Part shown: one piece after another, positions 10,425-22,822 of the stretch | Numbering within the stretch: the first letter of the stretch is position 1 | Layout of the letters: every line of letters begins with the position of its first letter | DNA from: Acholoe squamosa | Lineage: Eukaryota > Annelida > Polychaeta > Phyllodocida > Polynoidae | DNA length: 64,000 bases | NCBI GenBank assembly: GCA_949317995.1 | Contig: OX439048.1 | Location: 27,719,495 to 27,783,494, forward strand | Reading direction: 5' to 3' | Notes under the pieces: generated by a model | Told to the model about the DNA's origin: nothing | What the model saw: only the letters and a program-made list of their open reading frames with translations | The model's database searches: none | Translations under genes and position numbers: made by a program

Positions 10425-12216
10425 TGAGGCGTCTGTGACGAAAACTCTAGGATTGCTCTAAAACAAGTTAGGACAATCACAGCAACTTGAAATTTGGGCT
10501 GCAAGTACCTATTACCAACTGGATTAAGCATACAAGAATGCAAAACTGTATCTTTAACAAATTTTTGTGAGAGCCTGGACATAATTATCAAAATATTGAA
10601 AAATTGGACATTTTTGTCTTCAAATCACTAACTTTACTGTAGTTCTGTCAATAATGCCCTGATTAGCTCCAGAATTGCTCTAACTAATACTCATTATGTC
10701 TAGTTTGGGGAAAATAAAACAGTAGAGGCCTCACTAAAACCAATTTTGTACCCTTGAGTGTTGAATGTCTTCCGAGATGGAAAAAAATTAGGATAATCCA
10801 AATTTCACACAGGTAAAGGGGCCCCCAAAAGGTTTTTTTCAGCAATTGCAAAGTTGATCTGTACCTAAATGGACTTAGGCTAGGGGCATCTTGTGGGAAA
10901 GTATTAGTTGGTTATATGGACTGAAAATATTTTTTTGGGGGGAAAATGTTGAAATGAGGTGTCTGTGACGAAAACTAAAAATGCAATAAATTTAGATAAA
11001 TATACTGGAAATGTAATTATTTTAGGTCAGGACATTGAGTAATAATGTATCATAGTCTACCACGAATAAATATTGTATAGATGATGGTTTGCAAGATTAC
11101 AAGACCAGAATTTCATTTCCTTCTGTGACGAAAACTCATTTCTGCACTTTGGTGCTTGTTGTGGCCAAATAAGTAATGGGATTCTAATTATAACACACAC
11201 AATTGATGAATAGGAGTACAAAACACCATATTAACCACAAAAAAGTCAATTGAATACCCTCATTTCATGTACAGGTAGGAATTTCTGGAGCAATTTGAGG
11301 CAATTTTAGGTCAAACACAATTTTAGACCCACCAACTCTTGAATAAAATCAACAGAACATGTAGAAAATGCCCTAAAATAATTGGGGACATCATTTCTGC
11401 ACATTTCAAGCCATTTTTGACCTTAGGGCAGCATATGGTGCTCGCCAGAGAGAATTTTGTTCAACAGGAGTTTTCGTCACAGACGCCTCACGAATATGAG
11501 TCTCTATCAAATATTGCCCAAAATCAACATGGCAGGCACCTGCCAAGTCCAAGAGGCTTGCTGATTCAATCAAGCTATACTGTTTTCATCAAAATGAGAC
11601 CAAATTAACCAAATCTAACCACATCAGCAAGTACTAGGGGATATAATCTTTGGACTGCGAAAGAAATTTGATCGGATTCCTAAACTTTGATGGCAAAATT
11701 TGTCAAAGTCTGCAGAGAATCTTCAGAAAATCTTTGATAAACAACCAGATGTAACACTTATTTGACAAAAACAAGGCTCCCCAAGTAATTGACTTTCACT
11801 AGGTAACACCAGATGATTCTGACTTTGCAACAAACAAAATCGTGAGGCGTCTGTGACGAAAACCCCCTATATGAGAAATGGTACTCAAAATGCTACACTG
11901 CAGGCCCACAGCATACCAATGCTTGTCAGAATTGATAAGCAGGCTGTGTTGGTTGATATGGCATGTAAGAAACACAAATGGATACTTAAATAAATTAGCA
12001 ACATTATAACATGTAGTTGATGTGTCTAGCTGTGACAAAAACCCAGTCCACATTGACATTCTGACCCACAAATCCGGGACAATTTGACCGATGGCTAAAA
12101 TCTTTATACCACCTTCATCCCCTTATAAGTTCTTTACGTGACATGTATTAGAGACATTATATCACTATTATTGATAGAGTTATTCTGACCTAAGAGTTAT
12201 TGTCACAGACGCCTCA
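10425..12216. repeat. Cluster of a 22-bp motif in both orientations
   Basis: The motif TGAGGCGTCTGTGACGAAAA occurs on the plus strand at 10425-10446, 10955-10976 (one change) and 11843-11863. Truncated or diverged plus copies are at 11122-11136 and about 12022-12044. Inverted copies are at 11469-11490 and 12195-12216. The DNA between copies is AT-rich and does not look repetitive. Such a set could be ends of nested or tandem DNA transposons, or spaced sites in one larger element. No transposase frame is present. Confidence 0.75.
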
Positions 12217-12499
12217 AAGAGTAAAATTCCACACATGAGTGACTATAGTGAAAAATTCTCAATCAACATCCACCTAAACTGACATAAATAGTGTAGGCCT
12301 AATATATGCCTAATACCACAGGCAATTTTGGATAGGTTCCTAGTCTTTTAGTGGACAATGGGACATGTGCAAAATGACCTAATTAAACTGCAAAAAAAAC
12401 CCAGACTCGTTCCTACGCCGCCTCCGACGCATATGCTCGTGAAGCATACTGGTACCCCGACGCTTCAAACGTTGTGTTTGGGTTTAGTACTACTTGAAT

Positions 12500-12615
12500 A
12501 TTGAGGCCATCTGACCCATCTGACCTCTTGAGGCCATGTGGTTGTGGGGCCATTTGGCATGAGGACATTTGACAGGGGGGCATGTGACCGGGGGCTGAAA
12601 AGATTGAGGTCATGT
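12500..12615. repeat. Degenerate GGCCATNTG repeat
   Basis: Units such as GAGGCCATGTGG, GGGGCCATTTGG and GGGGGCATGTGACC follow each other. The minus-strand frame of 97 codons over 12413-12706 comes mainly from this repeat and is not supported as a gene. Confidence 0.6.
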
Positions 12616-12654
12616 GCCCTAGAATCTCGCTGGACAGGCCAGCCCAGGGCACCG

Positions 12655-12735
12655 CCATGGCACTTGTACGCTGGGCATCTGCGGTCTGTATAACTACCGC
12701 AGGCATAGGGCTCCACCCCCCAACCCCTCTCCCCT
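12655..12735 (-). repeat. Dispersed repeat, second copy at 59.9 kb
   Basis: On the minus strand this reads GGTGGAGCCCTATGCCTGCG followed by GTAGTTATAC and CCCAGCGTA. The same series appears on the plus strand at about 59876-59945. Both copies follow a G-rich run. The family is not identified. Confidence 0.7.
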
Positions 12736-13189
12736 TACTTCCTCCTGTGTCAAGGTCAGGTCACAGACATGGAGAGCAAGGATTATAGAAATTATAATCT
12801 TGTTATATCAAAGAGATTCTTATCCTAATCCCTTAATTGGGGGTGATAAGTGGATGTTTATTCTGCACTCTGACTACACTATGTCAAATCACGGGTGCTA
12901 CTGTCTGCCTTCGCTATTACGCCCCGCGCCGAACTCTGCTGCTCAGGGTACCGGTACACTCTGACTGTCTCAGTCTTATTTCACACTCTCCCCCACATAT
13001 TCAGATAACCTATCAGTGATAACATCTGCTGGGATAGTGTGCTCACTCATGCACATCCAACAGTTTCCAACAAGTTGGCCAAGGCTTCCACCTGCCATAT
13101 GTAGTGGGAGAGTAGCGGGAGCGGAATTCAGGGGTAGGTTTCCAGCCTATGGCACCTGTGTCCGGGCACCTGCAACTCCAGTCGCAGGG

Positions 13190-13477
13190 CTCTTCTCCAG
13201 ATGGCGCCTCTGGCAACAGCCTCGCTTCCGGTGAGAGACGTCATCGGGTCGAGTTATAATGGCTACAGGTAAGCTAGAGTCTGCAAAAAATATCTGCATT
13301 TCCTATCCTTCCGGAATATGTGCATCATGTGAACAGTCCCAATGCTTTCTTACAGAACTCTAGGACCATGATGGCTATCTAGAAGTGCTTATATCCCCGG
13401 CTTACTGGAGAAATAAGGGTCTATACCCAACGGACCACAGTGGTAAACAAACCGAACACCCACAATCTTGAGTCAAG
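13190..13477 (+). promoter_or_regulatory. CpG-containing promoter and 5' leader of GPATCH8-like gene
   Basis: Directly visible are an ETS-type CTTCCGGT (13225-13232), a CRE-like GACGTCA (13238-13244) and an ATG-plus-donor configuration at 13259 (ATGGCTACAG followed by GTAAGC). The coding ATG at 13478 sits inside CAAGATGGCGG, the classic YY1 motif that often overlaps start codons of housekeeping genes. There is no TATA box. Together these fit a TATA-less broad promoter just upstream of the coding exon. A GTGAGA donor at 13231 could mark an alternative leader exon. Confidence 0.55.
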
Positions 13478-13522
13478 ATGGCGGAGCGCTTCGCTCGTTT
13501 CAACGAGGACAGAGAGTTTGAG
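13478..13522 (+). CDS. GPATCH8: First coding exon of a GPATCH8-like G-patch protein
   Basis: ATG at 13478 opens 15 codons giving MAERFARFNEDREFE, followed at once by the splice donor GTAGGATT. As I recall, vertebrate GPATCH8 begins with a near-identical 15-residue peptide (M-A-D/E-R-F-x-R-F-N-E-D-R-D/E-F-Q/E), and its first coding exon ends there before a residue G. Identity of about 11 of 15, an ATG inside a YY1-type motif, and a promoter-like upstream region make this a real exon rather than chance. GPATCH8 family proteins are nuclear, with a G-patch and a C2H2 zinc finger, and are linked to RNA processing. Those domains would be in later exons. I searched downstream by eye for the D-Q-Y-E-E-G-coding exon and did not find it. 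Confidence 0.75.
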
Positions 13523-14032
13523 GTAGGATTTTACTCGTTTCTTAACTATAAACTGACATAATCACATGGTGTGTATGGTGTGTATTATCTATATTCGGGA
13601 CATAAATGGTAAGAACCGTGCTGCTTGCCGGAATCAAGTGGGAATCTGTAGTTTATTTTGGAGGTCAGCTGAGTGGGCGAAAGCTTCGCTCACTCACTCA
13701 CTCAGAGTCTCAGTCACTGACTGACACTCACACAGTGACAGTGGGCTGGTTGTGGTTACAGAAAACCTGGAAAGGTTTGGGAAGCATAGGCCCATGGGCC
13801 GTTCATGGCTAATTGTCATACTTGTTTAGCAAACATCCACCGAAAAACCCTTGCCTTCTGAAGTTCTGAAAGAGCACCAAAACAGTTTGCTGCTTCAAGC
13901 AGAGCCAATAAGCCTTATCACGTCTGATTATAAAATCATTTTTATTCCTGCAAACATTTGTGCTGGATATTTCTAAAAGACTAAATCCCACATGATTCGA
14001 CCCATGATTCTAATGACAGAATACACACCTTA
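13523..14032. other. Start of presumed GPATCH8-like intron 1
   Basis: Non-coding. It contains a CACTCACTCACTC and CTGACTGACACTCACACAGTG run at about 13690-13740 that folds on itself. Confidence 0.4.
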
Positions 14033-15060
14033 CTAAGCGTAGCGAAGTCAGCCAAATATGGCGCCCGCTCCCCCTATCTGTCACAGTGCTGAACAGCTGT
14101 TGGTAAAACACTGATTCTGAGGGTTCTACTAGGCAGAATTACTTCAAATTAGTATCAAATTGAAGAGGAAACCTTTCTCTATCTCACTGGTATAGTATTT
14201 TCCTTCTCTCACATAACTTTTGTTTCATCATAATGGGAAACAATTGGATGGTTTTGTAAATTCTGTCAGACCACACTCAGACACTGTAAGGGTGACTAGA
14301 ATAGACATGCACTTATTGCAGAAATACATAGTTATTGTCCTTCCTAGACATAGCTAGACATGATACAATGTAATGACCTTGTGGCCAATATTTAGACCTA
14401 CATTTTGAGGGGATTTTGGATGATATCAACTGATTATTAAGAGCAGGGCGGTCTTGCAAACTTCTACAACTTTGGACCAAATTTCCTAAATAAATATTTG
14501 TTACAGAAGCTAACAGAACCAACAGGGTTATTCTTCAACCTCGTTTTAGTCAGAATATGGTCAGTTTATACAGCAATAGGGCTGCGATTTTCTGCGATTT
14601 TGAATCTACTGAATGCATAATCTCAAAAAATTACTGAAATTTTTTTTAGGTTACTGATTTCAGCTTGATATTTATACAATTTACACCTCTAGTAATAAAT
14701 TGTCACTTAGATATGTTAATCTCCTATTTCCAAGCTTTAAGGTGGTGTTTTTGGTTAGAAGATAGACCTTTCCAATCAGAATTTATGAGTTATTATGTAC
14801 AGTGATGTCCAATTACCCCACATGTATTGTATGTTTAATGGTTGGTCTTATCTGGATATTTTGATGAAAATGTGGGGTTGAGAAATGACAGAAAGATTTT
14901 CATATCTCCAATATATAAAGTGGCATAGAAATACTTCTAAAAGGAGTATCAACTCCATTCAAAAACCTATGGATTGTAAATTTTATACCCTTTCATTTCC
15001 TGCACAATTTCCGTAATTCTGTTGAGGTCCGGATTTTCGGCTGACTTCGCTAACTAAGGT
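14033..15060. mobile_element. 1-kb non-autonomous DNA transposon candidate
   Basis: The ends are inverted. The left end has TAGCGAAGTCAGCC (14040-14053) and the right end has its reverse complement (15039-15052). Weaker complementarity extends outward through CCTTAG-type bases. CCTTA occurs just outside at 14028-14032 and 15061-15065 and could be a 5-bp target duplication or part of the inverted repeat. The interior is AT-rich with no transposase frame. Confidence 0.55.
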
Positions 15061-15267
15061 CCTTAGTCTCGCTCTCCTAGATCTGTAGAGTATCTTTTAC
15101 CCAGGACAACGAGCACAAACTGAATCATTAGCCTTAGCCTTTAATAGGGCAAAATTGATTCATGGATGTTGATTGATGTTAAAGTTGGCTTTCCATTGGC
15201 CACCCACCATACCTGGTAGGCCTATGACAAAAGCCCCGGTCTAGGGGGTCTAGATGGGGGGTCCCCC

Positions 15268-15480
15268 ATGTCCCTTGTCGATTTTAAGAAAAGCCCATGT
15301 CAAATGTCACTAAATTTGTATTTTCCTCTGTCCTTGTCACTAAGCTCTATGTCACATGTCGATTTGAAGAAAACTCCATGTCCCCTGTCACTATCTTTTT
15401 TGTCCCATGTCCTTGTCCCTAGAAGCTCCATGTCTTTTGTAGATTTTAAGAATAGGCCATGTCACACTGTCGATTTTAGG
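15268..15480 (+). repeat. 81-bp tandem repeat
   Basis: Units start at 15268, 15349 and 15430, each with ATGTC, then TTGTNGATTT and AAGAA. The period of exactly 81 bp keeps a plus-strand frame open (repeated MSxVDxKKxPC peptides). I read this as a repeat artefact rather than a gene. Confidence 0.75.
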
Positions 15481-15499
15481 GGTCTAGACCCAAAGTAGT

Positions 15500-16190
15500 T
15501 CCGATTGAACCCTGTTATTATGGACATGGCGACTTCTAGCTCGTGTTTCCCACATATACAATGTTCCAATCATTTCACAACTTCCCAGGCCTATTGGCAA
15601 TTTCCCCAAGAAATTACTTAATTATCAAAAAATCTGAAGGGTGAGAGGTGCGACTTGGTTCGGTCGCAACCCCAAGAAGTCCCTTCATGCTTCTTCCCAA
15701 CTCACATGCTTGCTCTACAGTGAGTTGGGTCCCGGACGCCAATTTGGCAACTACATCTCGTGAATGCTGTCGTACGACAAATCCTGCCGCACATCAGTTT
15801 ATGTCGCATGAACATTGTCACAGCAGGATATCCACTGCCACACACATACAAGAGAAAGTCACCGCGAATTACCGGTGGTGGATATCCCCCAACTAAAGTT
15901 TAATAGCACAAGCTGATTAGACCAACATGTTGTTGGCGTTCCATTGGATAGACCTACTCATCACCATCGTATGGCCAAGTAGCACGAATTGATCATTGGG
16001 CAAACTTTGAGCTTATAAGTTATTGATGGATTTCTATCAGTCGCTCATCACAGTGATGTAAAGTAGGCCAAATGTGTGCTGACCAAATGTAACCATTGCT
16101 AAACTTCCATAGGACATTGGCATTGGGTCAGTACCTACCAGATTCGCAGCCAACATTGGCACTGCCCCAGATGCTATCTATTGGGTAGGC
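15500..16190. other. Non-coding, nothing recognised
   Basis: A frame of 82 codons at 15648-15896 has mixed composition and no recognisable domain. I see no other structure. Confidence 0.4.
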
Positions 16191-16191
16191 C

Positions 16192-16423
16192 TACCGTAAA
16201 TCCCCGGTCACAAGCCAGCCCCGGTCATAAGCCAGGGGGTGAGTTCAGGAAAAAAATAAAAGCCGGTTTTTGGGTCAAATTTTTACCATTTTCTCTTTAT
16301 TCTATAGTAAAAAAAAAAAAAAAAAACGGTCATAAGCCGGAGGGGGGGGGGACTTTGGGAAAAATTTAGAAGCCGGTTTGGGCCCAAAATAGAAAAAATG
16401 TTTATAACCGTGGATTTACGGTA
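16192..16423. mobile_element. MITE with TACCGTAAATCC inverted ends
   Basis: The left end TACCGTAAATCCCCGG and the right end, as reverse complement, TACCGTAAATCCACGG match at 15 of 16 bases. The terminal TA on each side fits a TA target duplication, as in Tc1/mariner-type elements. The interior has repeated CATAAGCC motifs and poly-A. At 232 bp it is too short to encode anything. Confidence 0.8.
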
Positions 16424-19400
16424 TATCAGCTACTACATTTCTCTTTGCGAATGTTGACGTCTGACAGAACATGCAGGGGCAGTCACAGGTATCAAAAGTC
16501 GATGATTTCTGCAAATCCTGTTACACACGCCTTATCCATTGCATGAACGTTGTCCCCGCAGGGGTTCACTGGTAGAACATTTTATGCGACGGCCTACAAA
16601 CCGCAGAAAATACACAGAAGTGGATCATGGCTTATGGCACAATATGTTGGTGCTACTGTTTATGGAAATAAATTGACTGTACTGAAACTAGCGCTAGCGT
16701 AAAGTTTGGGATACACTCTTGATGCAAATGTTAGATTCCCGAAATAAAAGCAAGGGATCCACTGTTGCATATCTTTTTAAAGTGCATAATAGCAGAAAAG
16801 GTTATAACAGTTCATCCCCTGCTGCAACAGTGCTTTGACGTCCAAGTGTAGTCAGAGAAATCAGGGTACCGGTACCTGGTATATCAATTAATACATGTAT
16901 ATGTGACCTAAAACTGTTGCAAGGCCTGCGCTTACGAGGAGATGCAGAACAAATGTGTGACATTGGGTTCATCACTAAATAGTCTCTATTGCTACACCTG
17001 GGGCTTGAAAATTGTCATTCTTCTTAAGTGTCAAACCTATAAGCCACACCAGTACAATGTACTTAGTACAGAGTGATTGTATAAGCCGCACCGAGGGGAT
17101 GAAATGGTCTATAAGTTACTGCCCAATCTTGGTTTTACCTTGGTACTGTTGGCATGATGTAGTGTTAACTTGGAAATATACTGTTACCCCGGTAGTACCG
17201 GTATGTGCTCTTATATTGGCTTACTAACATTGGTTAGGTTATGAAGGGACTAAATCATAGTAAATGTTTGCAGTAACTTAAGACCTCCTTCGCAAGGTAT
17301 AGAAAGTCTGTTTACATATGGGATGGTCAGCTGACTGCTAGGCCTGACTGGCCTCCACACATGATATACCGGTACGTGTATTTATGACTAGTCCATAGTT
17401 AGATATGTACTGCCGTCACTATCATAACGGTAGAGCATGCGCATATTGATTAATTAGTAAAGCACATACGACAGGGCTGTTATGTAAGGTAAGGGTACGT
17501 TAATGAAGTGTTGACAGAATCATGTTCATAGATTTATTTTGACCACTTGATATTTATATTGTTAAATATAGTTTATGACAGTTTCACTCAGTTTCAAACT
17601 TGTTGTAAAATAGCAACAGATGTAATAAGTGTGCACAAATACCTGAGTGAATCTGATCCTACATTCAACGTCAGTATTGTTGGGTTTTTTTTCGTGTTTT
17701 TTTTCATAACCGATGCATATAAAAAGAATCAAGAAAAAGAATATTACTATTACATCTATTTTCATATCATGGTCATAGGCCCCACTTTTAACCTTTCCAC
17801 TTCAGTATGACATATACGTTAACCCTTACCCATTTCTGCCTTATCACCCCCCCCCCCCTTAAAACACCCACACACTGTAACTGAGTGTCAGTTGTGTTGA
17901 TGTTGGCACTGCCTAGCAACAGGCTGTTGTAGCCCAGAGGAAACCTCAGATTATGACAACCAACTCCAATCAGTGGGTCATGGTAAGGGGATGGTTACAG
18001 GTTCACAATATTATGACATGTATCTTAAAACCTCGTGTATAAGCTTCAGTTTGTAGGTGAAACAGACAGCAGCGCACCTTATATGACCTCTCAAAATCGG
18101 CGTGTGCTTATAGGTCATTTATTACATTAAATAGAGAATCAAATCGTTAAAATCAAGCCCTACATGTGCACTACAGTTTTCTCCCATTACCAGGCGTGCC
18201 TTATATATAAGCGACATATGCATAGTTTTACTGGACTTATACCAGAGTATACACACTATACACCTTGCACCACTGACTCTTGATAAGCTATATGCGCTAT
18301 ATTGAACAAGAAACCAGTTTCACATAGCTGGTTGTCAGTTTAGTAATGCAGGTAGAGCATCGCAAAGGTGACCTGTACTCTTTCTGAAATAAATATGTTT
18401 AAAACTTGAAACATGAACTTGACTTGACTTGACCCACTCAAGGCCTTCCAGTCTTCAGGTGGGGTGTTACCGTCGTGCACGCAGCCCCCAACCCCCACCC
18501 AACCCCTTTCTCATCCCACCATCTAGCTACAGTCCAAGGCAGGTGGTTGTGGGTGGTAGGTAGCCGAGAAGGCATGGTGCATGATGTGTTGACTGTCAGA
18601 AGGGAAAAGATCCTCCCTCTCACTGTTTAGAAAGACATGAATACTTCTACCCCTGAGTGATTTTCTTACAAGGGGATCCAGGCCACCTAGTAGGACACCA
18701 AAACTTTCACAAAAGAAGGGTGTGGCTCATATCAAAGCATATAGCTCAGTACTAAAACTGAAATACAGGGTGTTTCTTATAGGACTTTCCCAAAGCCATG
18801 AGAGCTTTTACATGAGATAGTGTGGGAAAATTTACTGAAACATAGTATACAGGTTTAGTGACTCACCAGTCGATGGAGGCACCTCAATGACAGTACTGGG
18901 GGTAGTATTGGTAGGGGAGGGACTGGAGACCAGGGTGATAGCAAGCTCGAGGGATGTCTTTTTTTTGGTGATATTGTAAACTTTGGTGTATAACACCATC
19001 CCCTGTACACTAAAGTGTGTGGTTTTCTTCACATGTCCCTGTGTGTATTATAAATAACTCACTAGGGATGTATCAGGATAACGTACCAGGATGCTAAGAG
19101 CACAGAGGATTTATGAATGTGATACAATGACAATTGAATCTCTCAAAGCTCTCTGTCTGAACACATACTACACTGAATTGTGAAATATCATTTGTGCAGT
19201 AGCCTTGAATAATTTTGAGCAAAAATAAAAAAAGTATTGACCACCAGTTCTTAAATCGGATTTTTCGATACAGATCAGCCAATGATTAATTCACTTAAGG
19301 CCCCCCCCCCACCCTCGAGAAGTGTTATTATTTTCAAACCTCTGAAAATCCCTATCTGATAATTTGTTGCAATACCTTGCGGGCACCACAAGATCTGAGA

Positions 19401-19838
19401 TCACAAGACTGTAACAGTAAGCTCTAACATGGGTACATAGTATTTTTTTTTCACGATAGGGACCACCTGGTAATTGAAAAGAAAGCAGGTGTAGCCATAG
19501 CTCTTATACACGTCGTATTTCCCGTTTTATTGCACCTCTGCGTATCAGTTTCAGTTATTACACTGACAAGCGCAAATACAAGGCATGTGCTAACATAAGG
19601 AATGACAAATTGAATATCATTACATCATTTTACCCTGCGCTATAATTCAAAAACCAGAGCCCAATAAATGGAGGTTCTGTATGCATTGCTGGTAGTGTAG
19701 TCTCACAGAGGATTTGCCAGTACACCATATAAAGTGGGAATCTACAGAGTGTAGCGAACTGTCTTTTTATGGCCAATAAAAGCAGTGAATACGACAAACA
19801 TATCATGTACATGCAGGGCTACTGACACTACCGTAATC
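16424..19838. other. Non-coding stretch with ATAAGCC-motif fragments
   Basis: Scattered ATAAGCCGCACC-like motifs occur at about 17040-17090 and 18050-18190. A possible internal exon on the minus strand at about 18880-19000 has a good donor (CGACTG followed by GTGAGTC). Its peptide is T/S/P-rich and unrecognised. No other gene signal. Confidence 0.35.
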
Positions 19839-20078
19839 TCCCGCATATAAGGCGCAGCTCGCGTATAAGGCGCCCCCCCCCCAACTCACAGGGGGCTGTT
19901 TTGCATAGAAGGCGCCCCCCTGAGGGCAGATTTTTGTTAGTTTAGTACTGTTCTATAGTAAGAATACCTCCTCTATAAGGCGCACCCCAAACTCAAGGCA
20001 ATGCCCCTCCCACGTATAAGACCCAGCAACATTTTGTTTGGCGTAGAAGACGCGTCTTATACGCGGGAGATTACGGTA
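19839..20078. mobile_element. MITE with TACCGTAATCTCCCGC inverted ends
   Basis: The left end TACCGTAATCTCCCGC is followed by ATATAAGGCGC. The right end is its reverse complement with only two or three changes over the first 26 bases. TA flanks fit a Tc1/mariner-like target duplication. The interior repeats TATAAGGCGCACCCC. Fragments of the same sequence occur at 9.0, 17.0, 18.1, 20.1-20.3, 55.4 and 60.0-60.5 kb, so the family is abundant here. Confidence 0.85.
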
Positions 20079-21640
20079 CCTCTATATCCCCATCCATAAG
20101 CCCCCCACCTCCTTTCACACACAGACACCGCCATTGCTGTAAAACTCCACGTATAAGCTTTACTCTGGCATAAGCCGCACCTGTCTGTGAGCTGCTCCTG
20201 GAGTCTGAAAAATGAAGCTTTAGCATGTTCACAATAAAAAACAACAAAAAACATCGTATAAGCCGCACCTGACTTGTAGGATATATGCCTTGTGGTAGCC
20301 TACTGAATTGCCTAAAAGCTGTGAGTTATATGCGAGGTTTTTTGGTACTAAAACCTCACATTGTGATGATCTAGGTTGTGGGAGAAAGGGCAGGGTGGGG
20401 ATAGGCTATTGGGGTATGGTACATATATCGGCACTAATGCTGGGGTCGAGCCGGATATGGATTGTATTGATTGTTTAAGTAGTTTGCCATGTTGTCCCTA
20501 GGGTAGTGTAGTTAACGGCTTAATCCATTACCTCCTAACCACAGAATTTATGCTCAATATAACACCAGTTTCTTCACAATGGCCATTGATTTATAATTCA
20601 TCAATACTTCGAACAATTAAAAAAATGATAATAAAAAACTACTGTGTCATAATCACCCATTCCTTCCATTTCCCAGATTAAAAAAGTAAAAAAAAAACAA
20701 CAAACAATGCAGATAGTGAGTGAGTGAGGAATGTGTCAGTGCCCGCGCATATGTGCACCATACACATCCTGAGGGGATAGAAAAGAGGAGAAATAGGCCA
20801 TTTTAAGTGGGCTAGGGAAGTCCGTCAATGCAGATAGAAAAAAGCGTCAATATATTGTGGTGGTACCTTAACCATACGTTTTATTTCTCCTGCATATGGC
20901 AATCTTCCATTACCCTGTCCCAGAATGAGAAGCTGTGTGCCCCCAATGGTGTTGCTATGGAAACCCATGACTGTTTACCCTATACAGGTGTAGAGCTTCC
21001 CCCAGGCCTCAGCATACATCTATAGGTGAGGCGAGAAGTAGGGATGGGAGCTGCTCTCGACCTGCTCTGACCCTGTGTTTAGTATTGACATGGTTTGACA
21101 GGAGGAGGAGGGAGGAATGAGCAAATGAGTTGAGCTCTTCACTTATACATGCGTTTGCGTTAAAGTGCCCTGGCTCGTTTGCATTTTGAGCCCTAATTTA
21201 GCACAGCATTTAGAAATATGAGATAAGCGATTTTAATTTCTTCACCTAACCTGAACAGTCATTTTGAGACCCTGCACTTATATGAAACCGGCTCTTTTGA
21301 AACCCAGCACAGTTTATATCCTATAGTGGTCAGTGAGGAGAAGGTAGCAGTATGTTCAGTAGGATCAATCCATAACCCGGTTAGTGAGGTCAACTACCCT
21401 GGTCAGATTCACCCCTAACCCCCCCCCCCCCTCCTCCAACCTTCCACCCTCCCACCCTTAACCAGTCATCCTCCCTCCAACCCCTCTCTATTACTTGTCT
21501 GATGAGGGCTTCTCTAGTCTAGTCCCCCAGGGGTAGTCCTCGATCGGTTTGAGGGGGAGGGATAGTCAGACATTTGCAAAGCAGTAGTTGGTCGTGCAGA
21601 TCAGGCCTGGTTATATGGGAAACCAATAATGTATTCCGAC
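20079..21640. other. Non-coding, ATAAGCCGCACC fragments on the left
   Basis: Motifs of the neighbouring MITE family continue to about 20280. A 65-codon frame at 20828-21025 ends next to a GTGAGG donor-like site, but nothing in it is recognisable. The rest is unremarkable. Confidence 0.4.
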
Positions 21641-21642
21641 TT

Positions 21643-21785
21643 GGTGGGATACATTATTGACCAATGAGAAGATTCCTTTCATTCAGTGCCGACTTTTCAG
21701 GGTGCATTACATAATACCTGGTACCCATCAGCTCGCTGTTATCAGTCCTTATCTCGCAAGGTATCAGCTTCAGCAGGGGTCAGCC
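21643..21785 (+). mobile_element. Single arm of a foldback element
   Basis: The order GGATACATTATTGACCAATG, then ATTACATAATACCTGGTACC, then CTGTTATCAGTCCTTATCTC matches the left arm of the foldback element at 53386. No opposite arm follows, so this is a one-armed copy. Confidence 0.65.
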
Positions 21786-22760
21786 CACTAAGGAACACGC
21801 TAAGGCCATATAGTAGAGCTCTAGGGATACCAGGTTAAAACTAGAGCAAACATTGTACATACATATTCATTATGACTGCATGCTCTAATGCCTGCTATGT
21901 TATTACTGGATGATTATACTGATTATTAAGTTATGTACGTCACTACCGGTACATACTCATTCCTGAATAACCTCAGGCCCCTATGTTTAGATTTAAGAAA
22001 ATGATTACAAGAACAAAATAGGAGCACCCCACCACTCCCCTTCAAGGACATCAAACGTGGCAGAATACTTAAAACCTTGCTTAGTATGTACGCGCCAATC
22101 TCAATTATTAAAGGTCCAATTTCTCACTGATTTCCTTACCAATTTTTTATACTTAAATCTGCACACCATATATTTCTGTTATTGACCATATAGATAGGAG
22201 CTGAGTGTGGCAGAAAACAGATGGTGGAGGTAGGAGGGGGACTGGGACTTGATATGATTTATTGAACAGGCCTAAACAACTTCAAGTAACTTCTGCTTGT
22301 GCCAATGCATTATGTATCCACACCACAAGTCCCCCACTCTACCAGCTCTCAGTCCCTCAACATGGCTTCTTAGGGCTCTTTTGGGACCACATACTGCATT
22401 ATGCCCATTTGTCGTCATGATGTAAAAAATAAATTGTTTCAGGTAACCCGACCCTACCAAGCCAAACAGGGCCGACCCTAATATTTTTCTCTATTTTTGA
22501 AGAAATTATAGTTCTTTGGGCAAGTTTTCAACAGACTTTGTCATTTCCAAGTCGCTGTGACTCGATCCCGAATCACCGCAAGTCGATCCCGCGTCACTGC
22601 AACTCACAACCCTGAGTCTTTGTAGCAGTTAAAAAAGAAGTTGCAAAATAAAAAAAAAAAAATCCGACCTACCCTACCCATTTTTTTTTTCAGCAGGTTT
22701 TTTTTTTGGCCTGATGCCCGGCTGAGTAGACCAACGGCCTAACACACTCCCACAGGGTCA
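21786..22760. other. Non-coding, nothing recognised
   Basis: AT-rich with poly-A and poly-T. No supported feature. Confidence 0.4.
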
Positions 22761-22822
22761 CCATGATGCACCAGTGCAGGTTTGACCAGTAGATACACCT
22801 GCAGTGCATCGGTGCATCATGG
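22761..22822. repeat. CATGATGCA palindromic element
   Basis: CCATGATGCACCAGTGCAGG and its approximate reverse complement ACCTGCAGTGCATCGGTGCA (then TCATGG) face each other across about 15 bases. This is one of several small hairpins sharing a core with the 73-bp satellite. Confidence 0.7.

Noticed and set aside
12413-12716. Two overlapping minus-strand ORFs of 83 and 97 codons
   Set aside because: They overlap a low-complexity GGCCATNTG repeat and a dispersed repeat also found at 59.9 kb. No domain.
15268-15498. 76-codon ORF with repeated MSxVDxKKxPC peptide
   Set aside because: It results from an 81-bp tandem repeat whose period is a multiple of three. There are only 2.6 units and no homology.
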